A stretch of DNA of 64,000 bases. Origin: an uncultured Paracoccaceae bacterium (GTDB taxonomy: Bacteria; Pseudomonadota; Alphaproteobacteria; Rhodobacterales; Rhodobacteraceae). The stretch covers positions 186,001-250,000 of the forward strand of contig CANMKB010000005.1 in the NCBI GenBank assembly GCA_947498415.1, given 5' to 3'. Below, one piece after another: positions 18,163 to 26,831 of the stretch. The position numbers and the translations under genes are program-made. Numbering within the stretch: the stretch's first letter is position 1; the number at the start of each line of letters is the position of its first letter. Under the pieces are notes generated by a model that searched no databases, had not been told where the DNA came from, and saw only the letters and a list, made by a program, of their open reading frames with translations.

Positions 18163-18630
18163 ATGGCTGATGAAAGCATCTATGCAGGTCTGACCCAACT
18201 GGGTGGCCAAACTGAATTGCCAAACACACCTGAAGAAGCGGTGCTTGAGCGCGTACCAAACCCTCAAGCCGGCACTGACTATGGGGTTCGTTTCACCGCA
18301 CCAGAATTTACTTCGCTGTGTCCGCTGACAGCGCAGCCGGACTTTGCTCATATCGTAATTGACTATGTGCCCGGTGATTGGTTGGTTGAAAGCAAATCGC
18401 TCAAACTGTTTCTTGGCGCATTTCGCAATCACGGCGCGTTCCATGAAGACTGCTCGGTGACGATCGGCAAACGATTGGAAGAACTGCTAGAGCCAAAGTG
18501 GTTGCGCGTTGGCGCCTACTGGTATCCGCGCGGTGGCATTCCAATTGATGTCTTCTACCAAACCGGCCCCGAACTGGCCCATGTTTGGATCCCGGATCAA
18601 GGCGTGCCAACTTACCGCGGTCGCGGATAA
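18163..18630 (+). CDS. queF: NADPH-dependent 7-cyano-7-deazaguanine reductase
   Basis: QueF reduces the nitrile of preQ0 to the aminomethyl of preQ1, the ligand of the upstream switch and the base that Tgt inserts into tRNA. The 155-residue unimodular form has the catalytic Cys53 in [13 protein letters not shown] with Asp60, and the QueF motif [21 protein letters not shown]. The frame is open from 18118, but AAGGAG at 18151-18156 points to ATG 18163 ([10 protein letters not shown]). It completes the operon; tgt, queA and queG are not in the window. Confidence 0.95.
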   Translation: MADESIYAGLTQLGGQTELPNTPEEAVLERVPNPQAGTDYGVRFTAPEFTSLCPLTAQPDFAHIVIDYVPGDWLVESKSLKLFLGAFRNHGAFHEDCSVTIGKRLEELLEPKWLRVGAYWYPRGGIPIDVFYQTGPELAHVWIPDQGVPTYRGRG

Positions 18631-18664
18631 CCATGGTGGCGCTGCGAATACGCGGCGCTCGTCT

Positions 18665-18725
18665 TCATCTTTCAGAAAATACTCTGGGGTGAATTGGCCA
18701 AAGGCCAAGGGGGGCAAAGCCCCCG
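18665..18725 (-). repeat. dispersed intergenic element with AGAGTATTT core, copy 2, including terB terminator
   Basis: On the minus strand: hairpin GGGGGC-TTT-GCCCCC (about 18709-18724), hairpin TTGGCC-TTT-GGCCAA (18694-18708), then AGAGTATTT (18677-18685) and TCTGAAAGATGAAGA-like tail. The order matches copy 1 at 3154-3199. The first hairpin starts a few bases after the TerB-like stop and can terminate it. The element lies between the convergent 3' ends of queF and the TerB-like gene. Confidence 0.5.
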
Positions 18726-18731
18726 CTTAAT

Positions 18732-19163
18732 CTACAAAGTAATGTGGCGCGCCCGCGCCCCGCGTTCGATCGCAGCAGCATGTAAGCGATCGATATTCAA
18801 CTCATAACGCATTTCTTCCAGCAGACGCAGCTCTGCTTCACGAATGATGCCATCCGCTGCGGCCACATCGCAGGCCAAGGCATAGGCCGTTTCAAACAGG
18901 CGTTCTGGCAGATTGTCGCGGATCAATCCAAAGAGTGCGGCCAAGCCATCCTCTTGCTCAAACAGATCAAAAACGGTTTGGCTGATGATCGTGAGGCGAT
19001 CAATGTCATAATTTCCGAACACAGGCAGGTTGTTGACCGCTGACTGAATCTTGATCAACTCCGCTGTACGGATGTTTTCGTCAGATGCGGAAATTGCGAC
19101 CATCAGTGCCACAAGGCAATCTTGAGGTGTTAATGGATGCGGTGCTTCTTGGGTCATTTCCAT
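18732..19163 (-). CDS. TerB-like (tellurite-resistance TerB fold) protein
   Basis: A 143-residue all-helical protein with the TerB/DjlA-like pattern of two repeated acidic metal-site-like helices: LVALMVAISASDENIRTAELIKIQ near the start and ALACDVAAADGIIREAELRLLEEM in the second half. These D/E-rich turns (ASDENI, AADGII) after a helix are the family mark. No other ter genes are nearby, and stand-alone TerB-like proteins of this type are common and of unknown role. Do not read it as tellurite resistance. Confidence 0.75.
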   Translation of the reverse strand: MEMTQEAPHPLTPQDCLVALMVAISASDENIRTAELIKIQSAVNNLPVFGNYDIDRLTIISQTVFDLFEQEDGLAALFGLIRDNLPERLFETAYALACDVAAADGIIREAELRLLEEMRYELNIDRLHAAAIERGARARHITL

Positions 19164-19305
19164 GCTTTCGTCGAATTGGTTTCGTCAAAGATATGGTCGC
19201 GCACGAGTTGGGGCAAGCAAGGAACGGTTAAATTGGTTTTTATCACATCAATTCGGTGCATTTGGTGAATATTGATTGGGATGCGCCCCGAACCCCTAAC
19301 AATTG

Positions 19306-19334
19306 TTGACCATGCTGCATTCGCAAATTAGGAA
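19306..19334 (+). promoter_or_regulatory. possible sigma-70 type promoter of lysS
   Basis: TTGACC (19306-19311), a 17-base spacer and TAGGAA (19329-19334) lie about 50 bases before the lysS start. The -35 box is good; the -10 box is poor, so this is a weak call. Confidence 0.35.
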
Positions 19335-19385
19335 GCGACGGTTGCCACCGCATGGGGCGGGGCAGCGTGTGATTTGGAGAGAAAC

Positions 19386-21029
19386 ATGTCTGATCTGCGC
19401 GATGTTGCGATGAGTTCAAAAGCTTGGCCCTTTGAAGAGGCGCGCCGGGTGCTCAAACGCTATCAAAAGCAGCCGCCGGAAAAGGGCTATGTTTTGTTCC
19501 AAACAGGCTATGGCCCGTCGGGCCTGCCGCATATTGGAACATTTGGTGAAGTTGCCCGCACAACCATGGTGAAACGTGCGTTCGAAGTGATTTCAGACAT
19601 TCCCACCAAGTTGATTTCTTTCTCTGATGATTTGGACGGTATGCGCAAAGTGCCGGGCAACGTTCCTAATTCAGAGCAACTCGAAGAGCATCTGCAAAAG
19701 CCACTGACGGCTGTACCGGATCCATTTGGCACGCACGAAAGCTTTGGCCACCACAATAATGCCAAGCTCCGCAGCTTCCTTGATACATTTGGGTTTGAGT
19801 ATGAATTCATCTCGGCCAAAGAGTTCTATGAGAGCGGCCAGTTTGATGAAATTCTGAAGCGTGCCGTTGAAAAATACGATGAAATCATGGCCGTGATGTT
19901 GAAGTCTTTGCGCGAAGAACGCGCCGCGACCTATTCCATCTTTTTGCCAATCCATCCCGAAACTGGCCGCGTTCTGTACGTGCCGATGAAAACCGTCGAC
20001 GCAGAAAACCACACCATCACTTTTGACGACGAAGAAGGCAAAGAGTGGACGTTGCCTGTCACCGGCGGCAACGTGAAATTCCAATGGAAGCCAGACTTCG
20101 GCGCACGTTGGGCGGCCTTGGGCGTCGATTTTGAAATGTTTGGCAAAGACCATTCCACCAACGCGCCGATCTATGACCAAATCTGCCGTATCCTTGGCTG
20201 GCGTGCGCCAGAGCATTTCACCTTTGAACTGTTCCTGGATGAAAACGGACAGAAGATTTCTAAAACATCAGGCAATGGTGTTTCGATTGATGAATGGTTG
20301 ACCTATGCGTCGTCTGAAAGCTTGTCGTACTTTATGTACCTCAAGCCAAAGACCGCAAAGCGGATGCATTTTGATGTGATCCCGAAAGCCGTAGACGAAT
20401 ATCATCAACAGTTGCGGGCCTATGCGACACAAGACACCAAGGCGCGGCTGAACAACCCCGTGTTCCACATCCACGGTCATAACGTGCCCGTGTCGGACAT
20501 GGTTGTGCCGTTCAGCATGTTGTTAAACCTCGCGAGTGCGTCTTCGGCAGAAGACAAATCCACCATGTGGGGCTTTATCAATAAATACGCGCCAGAAGCG
20601 ACGCCAGAAAGCCATCCGTCCATGGATGAGGCCGCGGGTTTCGCCGTGCGTTACTTCAACGACTTTGTGAAGCCAGCCAAAACCTTCCGTGCGCCGACAG
20701 ATCAAGAACGCGCAGCGTTGAGCGATCTGGCTGAGGCCTTGAAATCTGAAGATGCGGCCCTGGCTGCCATCGCCAAGAAAAACGCAGCTATGGGCAATGA
20801 TGATCCACTGCCCGAGGCGAATTTTGGGGATGAGGATTTCTTGCAGTCTATCGTCTTTGCCATCGGTAAGAACCATGGGTTCGAGCCGCTGCGCGATTGG
20901 TTTAAAGCGATCTACGAAGTGCTTTTGGGCGCGTCTCAAGGCCCGCGTTTTGGTGGCTTTATCGCCTTGTACGGCGTGTCAGAGACGGTTGAGTTGATCG
21001 AAAAAGGGTTGGCTGGAGAGTTGGGGTAA
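19386..21029 (+). CDS. lysS: lysyl-tRNA synthetase, class I
   Basis: This is the class I LysRS found in archaea, spirochaetes and many alphaproteobacteria, in place of the usual class II enzyme. It charges tRNA-Lys. The HIGH-type motif is PHIGT (48-52) in [16 protein letters not shown] and the KMSKS-type loop is KISKTSGNG. Other hallmarks are [10 protein letters not shown] and [16 protein letters not shown]. At 547 residues it is of usual length. The frame opens at a TTG (19374), but GGAGAG (19376-19381) fits ATG 19386 ([19 protein letters not shown]). A strong terminator follows. Confidence 0.95.
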   Translation: MSDLRDVAMSSKAWPFEEARRVLKRYQKQPPEKGYVLFQTGYGPSGLPHIGTFGEVARTTMVKRAFEVISDIPTKLISFSDDLDGMRKVPGNVPNSEQLEEHLQKPLTAVPDPFGTHESFGHHNNAKLRSFLDTFGFEYEFISAKEFYESGQFDEILKRAVEKYDEIMAVMLKSLREERAATYSIFLPIHPETGRVLYVPMKTVDAENHTITFDDEEGKEWTLPVTGGNVKFQWKPDFGARWAALGVDFEMFGKDHSTNAPIYDQICRILGWRAPEHFTFELFLDENGQKISKTSGNGVSIDEWLTYASSESLSYFMYLKPKTAKRMHFDVIPKAVDEYHQQLRAYATQDTKARLNNPVFHIHGHNVPVSDMVVPFSMLLNLASASSAEDKSTMWGFINKYAPEATPESHPSMDEAAGFAVRYFNDFVKPAKTFRAPTDQERAALSDLAEALKSEDAALAAIAKKNAAMGNDDPLPEANFGDEDFLQSIVFAIGKNHGFEPLRDWFKAIYEVLLGASQGPRFGGFIALYGVSETVELIEKGLAGELG

Positions 21030-21058
21030 GCCAATCATCCAACCCTCGTGAAAGCTAT

Positions 21059-21095
21059 AACAAGCGCATCCCAACCGGGTGCGCTTGTTTCTTAT
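21059..21095 (+). terminator. Rho-independent terminator of lysS
   Basis: A 10-bp perfect stem AACAAGCGCA / TGCGCTTGTT around TCCCAACCGGG, followed by TTCTTATT, begins 30 bases after the lysS stop. Confidence 0.85.
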
Positions 21096-21166
21096 TACAG
21101 ATGTTGCTTGGGCGCGTTGGACAAATTTCTTGGGTGCACTAACCTTCGATACAGGAGGACGCACAC

Positions 21167-21559
21167 ATGAAACTATTCGCAGCCATCGTTTTTTCACTCT
21201 GGGCCAGCTTAACGTGGGCGCAGGATGCAGAGATTCAGGCTGTGATTGATGGGCAAATAGAAGCGTTCTCTGAAAATGATTTTGCGCAGGCGTTTTCCTT
21301 TGCAAGTCCAGACATTCAAGGTTTTTTTGGAAGTTCAGAACGATTTGAAGCGATGGTACGCGGTGGGTATCAGATGGTGATTGCCCCACAAGAAGTTCGG
21401 TTTCTTGAGCTGCGTAAGGTGAATGGCTTGCTTTGGCAAAAGGTGCTGTTGCGTGACACACACGGGCGATTGCATGTCTTAGACTATCAGATGATCCAAC
21501 AGGAAAACGGCTGGCGTATCAATGGCGTTAGCCTGCTGACGCCAGAAGCCGCAGCGTGA
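21167..21559 (+). CDS. DUF4864 domain protein, exported
   Basis: A 130-residue protein with a clear signal peptide (MKLFAAIVFSLWASLTWAQ, cleavage after AQ) and a small mature domain: AEIQAVIDGQIEAFSENDFAQAFSFASPDIQGFFG, then RGGYQMVIAPQEVRFLEL and the closing WRINGVSLLTP. This NTF2-like pattern (an IxxQIxAFxxxDxxxAxxFASPxI helix pair and a curved sheet) is what DUF4864 describes. Function is unknown; location is probably periplasmic. AGGAGG lies 8 bases or so before the ATG. It stands alone between lysS and the beta-helix gene. Confidence 0.85.
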   Translation: MKLFAAIVFSLWASLTWAQDAEIQAVIDGQIEAFSENDFAQAFSFASPDIQGFFGSSERFEAMVRGGYQMVIAPQEVRFLELRKVNGLLWQKVLLRDTHGRLHVLDYQMIQQENGWRINGVSLLTPEAAA

Positions 21560-21681
21560 CGAATATTATTTGCAACGGCCTGCGTACGTTGATCTGACCA
21601 GCTGTTAATCAGCCATTGATATTTCCCATTCCAAAGCGTTCGGCAGCAGGGCTGGCGTGAATTCAGCGGAAAGGGATCTAG

Positions 21682-23970
21682 ATGAACAAAGCGATCACAG
21701 ATGGTGTGGTTCTGACGCCTCCAGCATTTGCTGCAGGGTTGGGTATGTGGTCCAGCGGCGATGGCACACCGGGATCTGACACCTACGATGGCGCGGTCAA
21801 CGCTGCGTTTGTTCCAGCAGATGCGGATTTCTCCGGCTGTCTTGAACTGCAGAAAACCGAGGCGACCCAGCGGTTACGGTATATGGGGCAAACCCCAATA
21901 GAACCCGGCTGCTATCTGCGTGTGACAGCACGTGTCAAAGCCATGAGCGGAAATCTCCCATCTGTGCGGATCGCCGCTTGGGCCGGGCAATCTGGCGGAA
22001 GTCATGTGGGCGGTTTGACCGAAATAGGGCCATCAACGGTTCTTACGGGGTATGGGCAGGTATTTGAAATCACCGCCATTATTGGATCAGGCACACGCGG
22101 TGGTGTCGACATGCCCTGGGGGACATCGCCTGATTATGCCCATGTTGGGCTTGATCTGACCGGGGCCACCGGTGGTGTCATTCGCATTGATGATTTGATC
22201 GTAGAAGATCTAACATCAGCCTTTCATCGCGACATGATGGCCATGGTGGATGTGCGCGATTATGGTGCGCTGGGGAACGGGTCGACAGATGATACCGCCG
22301 CCTTTTTAGCGGCGAATGCTGCAGCGGATGGGCGTGAGGTGCTGGTGCCCGCAGGGACATACCGATTGAACAGCGATGTGACGATGACCGAACGTGTGCG
22401 GTTTGAGGGCAGCATCTCGATGCCGACGACAGCCATTTTTTCGCTGACCAAGAATTTTGATCTGCCGACCTACATTGATGCCTTTGGAAACGAACAGCTG
22501 GCATTTCAAAAGGCGTTCCAATCGCTCTTGAACAGCGCAGATCATGAATCCCTTGATCTTGGCGGGCGGCGGATCACCATCACTGAGCCGCTTGATCTGC
22601 AGTCTTTTGTGCCAAATCGCACCTCATACTCGCAGCGGCGCCATATTGCGAATGGGCAGTTCTATGTGACGGGCGACACAGCTTGGGCGCCAGATACCGC
22701 AACTTCACAAGGTACCTATGCCACCTCGGATCCACGCACATTGCGCAATGTAACCAATGTCGCAAATGTTCAGGTCGGTGCGCTTGTGACAGGGACCGGC
22801 GTGGGGCGCGAGGTTTATGTGCGCTCGAAAAACGATGCGACACAAGAGGTTACACTGTCGAAGCCTCTCTATGATGCGAACGGTACGCAATCCTATACAT
22901 TCACCCGATTTAAATATGTGCTGGATTTTTCGGGCTTTTCAAAATTACAGCGGTTTTCGATGTCAGATGTCGAGCTGCTGTGCAATGAGGTTGCCAGTGG
23001 GATTTTGTTGCCTCCTGCCGGGGTGATCTTTCACCTGCGCGATTGCTGGATCACGCGCCCACGGGATCGCGGAATCACCAGCCATGGCGAGGGCTGTCAG
23101 GGGATGTTGATCGACCGATGCCAGTTTTTGACCAATCAGGCGGATCAACGGGCTCAGGATCGCACATCTATTGTACTCAACACCAATGCCAACGACGTGA
23201 AGCTGCGCAACAATCGCTCCACCCAGTTTAAACACTTCGCGGTTCTAGGTGGTTCCAACAACGTTGTTATCGGGAACCACTTTTTCCAAGGCGATGCCGA
23301 AGATGCAGGCGTCCGCACGGCTGGTATCGTTGTGGCGAGCGGGTATTGTTCGACAACGATCACAGGCAATTATGTCGACAATTGCTCGATCGAGTGGACC
23401 AATGAGTATGACCCAGAACCTGACTTCACCTCTGGCTTTTCGTTCGCGTCGCTTAGCATTTCTGACAATGTGTTCTTATCCAGCCAAGTTGCGCCGTGGT
23501 TTGGCTATCTTGTGATCAAACCTTATGGCACAGAGCATTTCATCGGCGGCCTATCGGTGACGGGCAACAAGTTTCGCTGTGTGGATGGTACAATTGATCG
23601 CGTGGATCGGGTGGATACAAGCTTTGCGCCGCTGAATATGGCAAAGGGTAAAAATATTCTGATGCGAGGCAATACCTTTCATCAAATTCAAACCCCAACC
23701 TATAATCCGATCAACATTCAACATGATCAAAACACAGCGTCGAATGCCTGGACCGTTGATACCAATGGGGCATTGCCGTTTGGTGGGCAGGCGCGGAATG
23801 TTGAAAGCGTTGTGGCGATTGGCCGATTGCGTACAGCGTCCAACCAAAACCGCTGGGCTGTACCATATGTGGATTTGCAGCAAGGCAGTGACGGCGATCA
23901 GGTGCGCCTAAACTGGCAAGAGGCGTTGCATGGTGAAGTGTCGGTTAAAATCTCGATGACCGAAACTTAG
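21682..23970 (+). CDS. glycosyl hydrolase family 28-related / pectate-lyase-3 beta-helix protein
   Basis: A 762-residue protein in two parts. Residues 1-180 or so look like a beta-sandwich carbohydrate-binding region (ELQKTEATQRLRYMGQTPIEPGCYLRVTARVKAM ... VIRIDDLIVEDL in pieces). From about 190 a parallel beta-helix starts with the pectate-lyase-3 motif VDVRDYGALGNGSTDDTAAF and VLVPAGTYRL, followed by many ITGNYV/VTGNKF/ISDNVF rungs. No signal peptide is seen. The fold is shared by polysaccharide lyases/hydrolases and phage tailspikes, and the lack of a signal peptide with a tailspike-like layout leaves a phage- or GTA-type adsorption protein open. The substrate is unknown. A GGGA-type ribosome-binding site precedes the ATG. 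Its stop overlaps the stop of the minus-strand gene at 23967. Confidence 0.82.
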   Translation: MNKAITDGVVLTPPAFAAGLGMWSSGDGTPGSDTYDGAVNAAFVPADADFSGCLELQKTEATQRLRYMGQTPIEPGCYLRVTARVKAMSGNLPSVRIAAWAGQSGGSHVGGLTEIGPSTVLTGYGQVFEITAIIGSGTRGGVDMPWGTSPDYAHVGLDLTGATGGVIRIDDLIVEDLTSAFHRDMMAMVDVRDYGALGNGSTDDTAAFLAANAAADGREVLVPAGTYRLNSDVTMTERVRFEGSISMPTTAIFSLTKNFDLPTYIDAFGNEQLAFQKAFQSLLNSADHESLDLGGRRITITEPLDLQSFVPNRTSYSQRRHIANGQFYVTGDTAWAPDTATSQGTYATSDPRTLRNVTNVANVQVGALVTGTGVGREVYVRSKNDATQEVTLSKPLYDANGTQSYTFTRFKYVLDFSGFSKLQRFSMSDVELLCNEVASGILLPPAGVIFHLRDCWITRPRDRGITSHGEGCQGMLIDRCQFLTNQADQRAQDRTSIVLNTNANDVKLRNNRSTQFKHFAVLGGSNNVVIGNHFFQGDAEDAGVRTAGIVVASGYCSTTITGNYVDNCSIEWTNEYDPEPDFTSGFSFASLSISDNVFLSSQVAPWFGYLVIKPYGTEHFIGGLSVTGNKFRCVDGTIDRVDRVDTSFAPLNMAKGKNILMRGNTFHQIQTPTYNPINIQHDQNTASNAWTVDTNGALPFGGQARNVESVVAIGRLRTASNQNRWAVPYVDLQQGSDGDQVRLNWQEALHGEVSVKISMTET

Positions 23971-24110
23971 CGCCAGAAAGCAGTCCATTCGATCAGCTCT
24001 GCGAATTTTCGGGCGGCGAACAAGCTGCCCGCACCATCATTCCAGATGTGGTCTGCGATGAGGGTGCCGATAAAAACAGTTGCTAAGCCAAGGGCCAGTC
24101 GATTGGTCAT
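23967..24110 (-). CDS. small single-pass membrane protein, unknown
   Basis: A 47-residue peptide with one TM helix (MTNRLALGLATVFIGTLIAD) followed by a short soluble end DGAGSLFAARKFAELIEWTAFWR. The frame opens at 24179, but the ATG at 24110 gives the normal small-protein start. I recall similar small proteins (TM helix, then ARKFxxLIEWxAFWR) near gap in other Roseobacter-group genomes. It is downstream of gap on the same strand and probably co-transcribed. Its stop overlaps the beta-helix gene stop in a 4-base TTAG. No function known. Confidence 0.65.
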   Translation of the reverse strand: MTNRLALGLATVFIGTLIADHIWNDGAGSLFAARKFAELIEWTAFWR

Positions 24111-24199
24111 AAAATGAAAGCGCCCCTGGCTGCGGTTGTTCCCCTTAGGTATGCCCAACCGCCGCCAAGGGCGCAACATTCATAATGCGGATTTGCTGT

Positions 24200-25201
24200 T
24201 TAGATCAGCTGACCCATTTTTGCGGCCACATCTGCCATACGTGCAGAAAAGCCCCACTCGTTGTCATACCACGCCAAAACGCGAACGGTGCGTCCGCCGA
24301 CGACCTTTGTTTGGTCAGGCGCAAAGATAGAGCTTTCAGTTGTGTGGTTGAAGTCGATGGAGACCTTTGGTTCTGCATCGTATCCCAAAACGCCTGCCAT
24401 ATGTGTGGCGGCCGCTTCGCGAACAACTTCATTCACATCTTCTGCGGTGACATCTTTGGATGCCACGAAGGTCAGATCAACGGCTGATACATTTGGTGTC
24501 GGGACACGCATGGCTGTACCGTCAAGCTTACCTTTCAGGGCAGGAAGAACCTCTCCTAAAGCTTTGGCTGCACCGGTAGATGTCGGGATCATTGCCATGG
24601 CAGCAGACCGTGCGCGATACAGATCGCTGTGACGGCGGTCAAGCGTTGGCTGGTCGCCTGTGTAGCTGTGGATCGTGGTCATCAGACCATTTTCGATGCC
24701 GATATTTTCGTGCAGCACCTTTGCCAATGGGGCCAAGCAGTTTGTGGTGCATGAGCCATTAGAGATCATGTTGTCATTGGCGGTCAGCAAATTGTCATTC
24801 ACGCCGAATACGATCGTGCGCTGAACGTTTTTCGCTGGGGCAGAGATAAGCACTTTCTTTGCGCCACGCTCGAGGTGCTTATAGGCTTTTTCACCGTCGT
24901 TGAAATTGCCTGTGCATTCCAAAACAACGTCAACGCCTGTCCAGTCGAGCTCGTCCATGTCGTAGGTCGAGAACATGCGCATTGGGCCTTGGCCCACATC
25001 CATCGTGCCGTTTTGAACGACGACGTCATTTGCAAACCGGCCGTGGATGGAATCGTAGCGGATCAAGTGGGCTGCGGTTTCGATTGGGCCTGTGGCATTC
25101 ACTTTGACAACGCGTACGTCGTCACGAGCGGCCTCTGCGATGTGCATCAAAGTGCAGCGGCCGATGCGACCAAATCCGTTGATGCCTACTGTAACAGCCA
25201 T
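24200..25201 (-). CDS. gap: glyceraldehyde-3-phosphate dehydrogenase, type I, GapB-like cofactor site
   Basis: GAPDH interconverts glyceraldehyde-3-phosphate and 1,3-bisphosphoglycerate. The 333-residue sequence starts VGINGFGRIGR (Rossmann loop), has catalytic Cys151 in SNGSCTTNCLAP, the His in TTIHSYTGDQ, STGAAKALGEVLPALKG and WYDNEWGFS. The residue that is Asp in NAD-specific enzymes (E. coli V-A-I-N-D) is Ala here (V-K-V-N-A, residue 36), and the usual Leu-Pro pair near 188 is Arg-Arg (LDRRHSDL). Loss of that Asp is the mark of NADP-using GapB-type enzymes, so a gluconeogenic, NADP(H)-tolerant role is likely, but this is inference. AAAGGA precedes the ATG. A cluster of palindromes lies upstream. 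Confidence 0.93.
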   Translation of the reverse strand: MAVTVGINGFGRIGRCTLMHIAEAARDDVRVVKVNATGPIETAAHLIRYDSIHGRFANDVVVQNGTMDVGQGPMRMFSTYDMDELDWTGVDVVLECTGNFNDGEKAYKHLERGAKKVLISAPAKNVQRTIVFGVNDNLLTANDNMISNGSCTTNCLAPLAKVLHENIGIENGLMTTIHSYTGDQPTLDRRHSDLYRARSAAMAMIPTSTGAAKALGEVLPALKGKLDGTAMRVPTPNVSAVDLTFVASKDVTAEDVNEVVREAAATHMAGVLGYDAEPKVSIDFNHTTESSIFAPDQTKVVGGRTVRVLAWYDNEWGFSARMADVAAKMGQLI

Positions 25202-25238
25202 TGAGACGTCCTTTCGAAATCCATCCGTGTTGCGGCGA

Positions 25239-25265
25239 GGTATAAAGGCCCTCTGGGATGGTCAA
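25239..25265 (-). promoter_or_regulatory. possible promoter of gap
   Basis: On the minus strand TTGACC (25260-25265) and TATACC (25239-25244) are 15 bases apart, slightly short of the ideal spacing, about 40-65 bases before the gap start. Confidence 0.35.
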
Positions 25266-25294
25266 AAGGAAAAAGTATTTAATTCTCAGTATGT

Positions 25295-25360
25295 TATCGT
25301 TAACGGTTGCGCTAAACTTGCCGTTAGCGATACCGGTGGCGAAACCGATTGCGTTAACGA
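25295..25360. promoter_or_regulatory. cluster of LacI-type palindromic sites upstream of gap
   Basis: Four related 12-mers lie within 66 bases: TATCGTTAACGG at about 25295-25307, TTGCGCTAAACT at 25307-25318, CCGTTAGCGATA at 25321-25332 (inverse of TATCGCTAACGG) and TTGCGTTAACGA at 25349-25360. The shared core is CG(T/C)TAACG, a palindrome with a central CG-type step as in LacI-family operators. They lie upstream of the predicted gap promoter, and the last overlaps the photolyase stop codon. A LacI-family central-carbon regulator such as CceR is a reasonable guess for this group; I cannot confirm its motif. Confidence 0.5.
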
Positions 25361-26757
25361 ATTTTGGGGAGGCTCGCAAAGGCATCCAATGCTCTGAGGC
25401 GTGATTCTTTCAGATCAACAATCGGATGCGGATAGGTTTCTCCTAACGTGACCTTAGCTTGTTCAAGAACGTGGGCCGGTGCCTCCCATGGAGCAAAGAG
25501 ATGTTTGTCGGGCAGGGCGGCGAGCTCGGGAAGATAGCGACGCGTATATACTCCGGTACCGTCAAACTTCTTGCCTTGGGTTACGGGGTTGAAAATTCGA
25601 AAGTAGGGAGCCGCATCCGCTCCGCAACCTGCAACCCATTGCCAGCTGGCAGTGTTGTTGGCGATGTCATGGTCAAACAGCGTGTCTTGAAACCAAGCCG
25701 CGCCTTCACGCCAATCCATCATTAAGTTTTTCACCAGAAACGAGGCAACAATCATGCGCACGCGATTATGCATATAGCCCGTTTGCCAAAGCTCGCGCAT
25801 GCCGGCATCGACAATTGGAATACCGGTTGTACCTGTTTGCCAGCGGGTCAAAGAACATCCATCATTTTGCCAGGGAAATTCGTTAAACTTTGGGTTCAGA
25901 TTCTCAGCGATCAGGTCTGGGTGTTGATACAGCAGATGATACGAGAACTCGCGCCAAGCGAGCTCTCTGCGGTAGTGCTGACTGTTGATCGTGCTAGGCC
26001 CAAGCGCATACCAAAGTTGATTGGGTGACACTTCACCAAAGCGCAGATGCGGGGCCACGCGCGATGTCGCAGTTTTTGCAGGGAAGTCACGACCCTGTTT
26101 GTAGTCGGCCAACCCATCGTCGATGAAGCTTTCCCATTGAGCTTGTGCGCCAATCTCACCTGGGGTCCATCCGGCCAAAACCTGTTGAGGCCAAGACTGT
26201 TTTGGCATCAGTAATTCATGATGATCTGCATTCCGTGTTTCAGGCGTGAGCCATTGGCAGGCAGCTTTGGGAAGGGGAATGCGGGGTTCGGGTGCGTGTT
26301 GGCATCCACGCTGGAAGAAGGGCGTGAACACGCGGTATGGTGTGCCATCTGGTTTGTGAACCTGCCAAGGCTCCCATAACAGACTGCCATTTACGCTTTT
26401 GGCCTGAACTCCCTGTTCCGCCAGCAATGACTTCAACGCAATGTCTGTGGCCATCCCTTGTGGGTCGTATCGCCGCGTCCAGCTGACGTGAGACGCTTGA
26501 TAGTCACCGAGAAGTTTTGGCAACACTTTGGCCGGTACTCCGCTTTGAATGCAGAGCCGACCATTTAACGAGGTATTTAAAGCGTCGAGGCTTTGGCAAA
26601 GCCAAACCTTGCTGGCTTCTCCCATCTGCGACAATTCAGCGGGATCTAATATGTATAACGCTAAAACTTCGGCATCTTGTGCCAGATGAAGTGCAGGATT
26701 GTCTAACAGCCTAAGATCATTGCGAAACCAGTGAATATGGCGAGTATTGTCGTGCAT
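25354..26757 (-). CDS. phrB: deoxyribodipyrimidine photolyase (cryptochrome/photolyase family)
   Basis: A 467-residue flavoprotein that repairs UV pyrimidine dimers with blue light. The N-terminal antenna-domain start IHWFRNDLRLLDNPAL and the C-terminal FAD-binding region (GIPIVDAGMRELWQTGYMHNRVRMIVASFLVKNL, DIANNTASWQWVAGCGADAAPYFRIFNPVTQGKKFD) are typical of class I CPD photolyases. It has the ordinary length and no cryptochrome C-terminal tail. It is 74 bp downstream of cueR on the same strand and could be read through from the copper operon. Its stop overlaps a palindrome of the gap regulatory cluster. Confidence 0.93.
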   Translation of the reverse strand: MHDNTRHIHWFRNDLRLLDNPALHLAQDAEVLALYILDPAELSQMGEASKVWLCQSLDALNTSLNGRLCIQSGVPAKVLPKLLGDYQASHVSWTRRYDPQGMATDIALKSLLAEQGVQAKSVNGSLLWEPWQVHKPDGTPYRVFTPFFQRGCQHAPEPRIPLPKAACQWLTPETRNADHHELLMPKQSWPQQVLAGWTPGEIGAQAQWESFIDDGLADYKQGRDFPAKTATSRVAPHLRFGEVSPNQLWYALGPSTINSQHYRRELAWREFSYHLLYQHPDLIAENLNPKFNEFPWQNDGCSLTRWQTGTTGIPIVDAGMRELWQTGYMHNRVRMIVASFLVKNLMMDWREGAAWFQDTLFDHDIANNTASWQWVAGCGADAAPYFRIFNPVTQGKKFDGTGVYTRRYLPELAALPDKHLFAPWEAPAHVLEQAKVTLGETYPHPIVDLKESRLRALDAFASLPKIR

Positions 26758-26831
26758 TTTGGCCCCGAGTGATTTGACCTAAACGTAGCGCGTTACATCA
26801 CAGAGACTAGAGAAAAATAACCCAAGATCCA

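Noticed and set aside
18732..19163. Tellurite-resistance operon
   Set aside because: A single TerB-fold protein without terZ, terC, terD or terE. Stand-alone TerB-like proteins have no shown link to tellurite.
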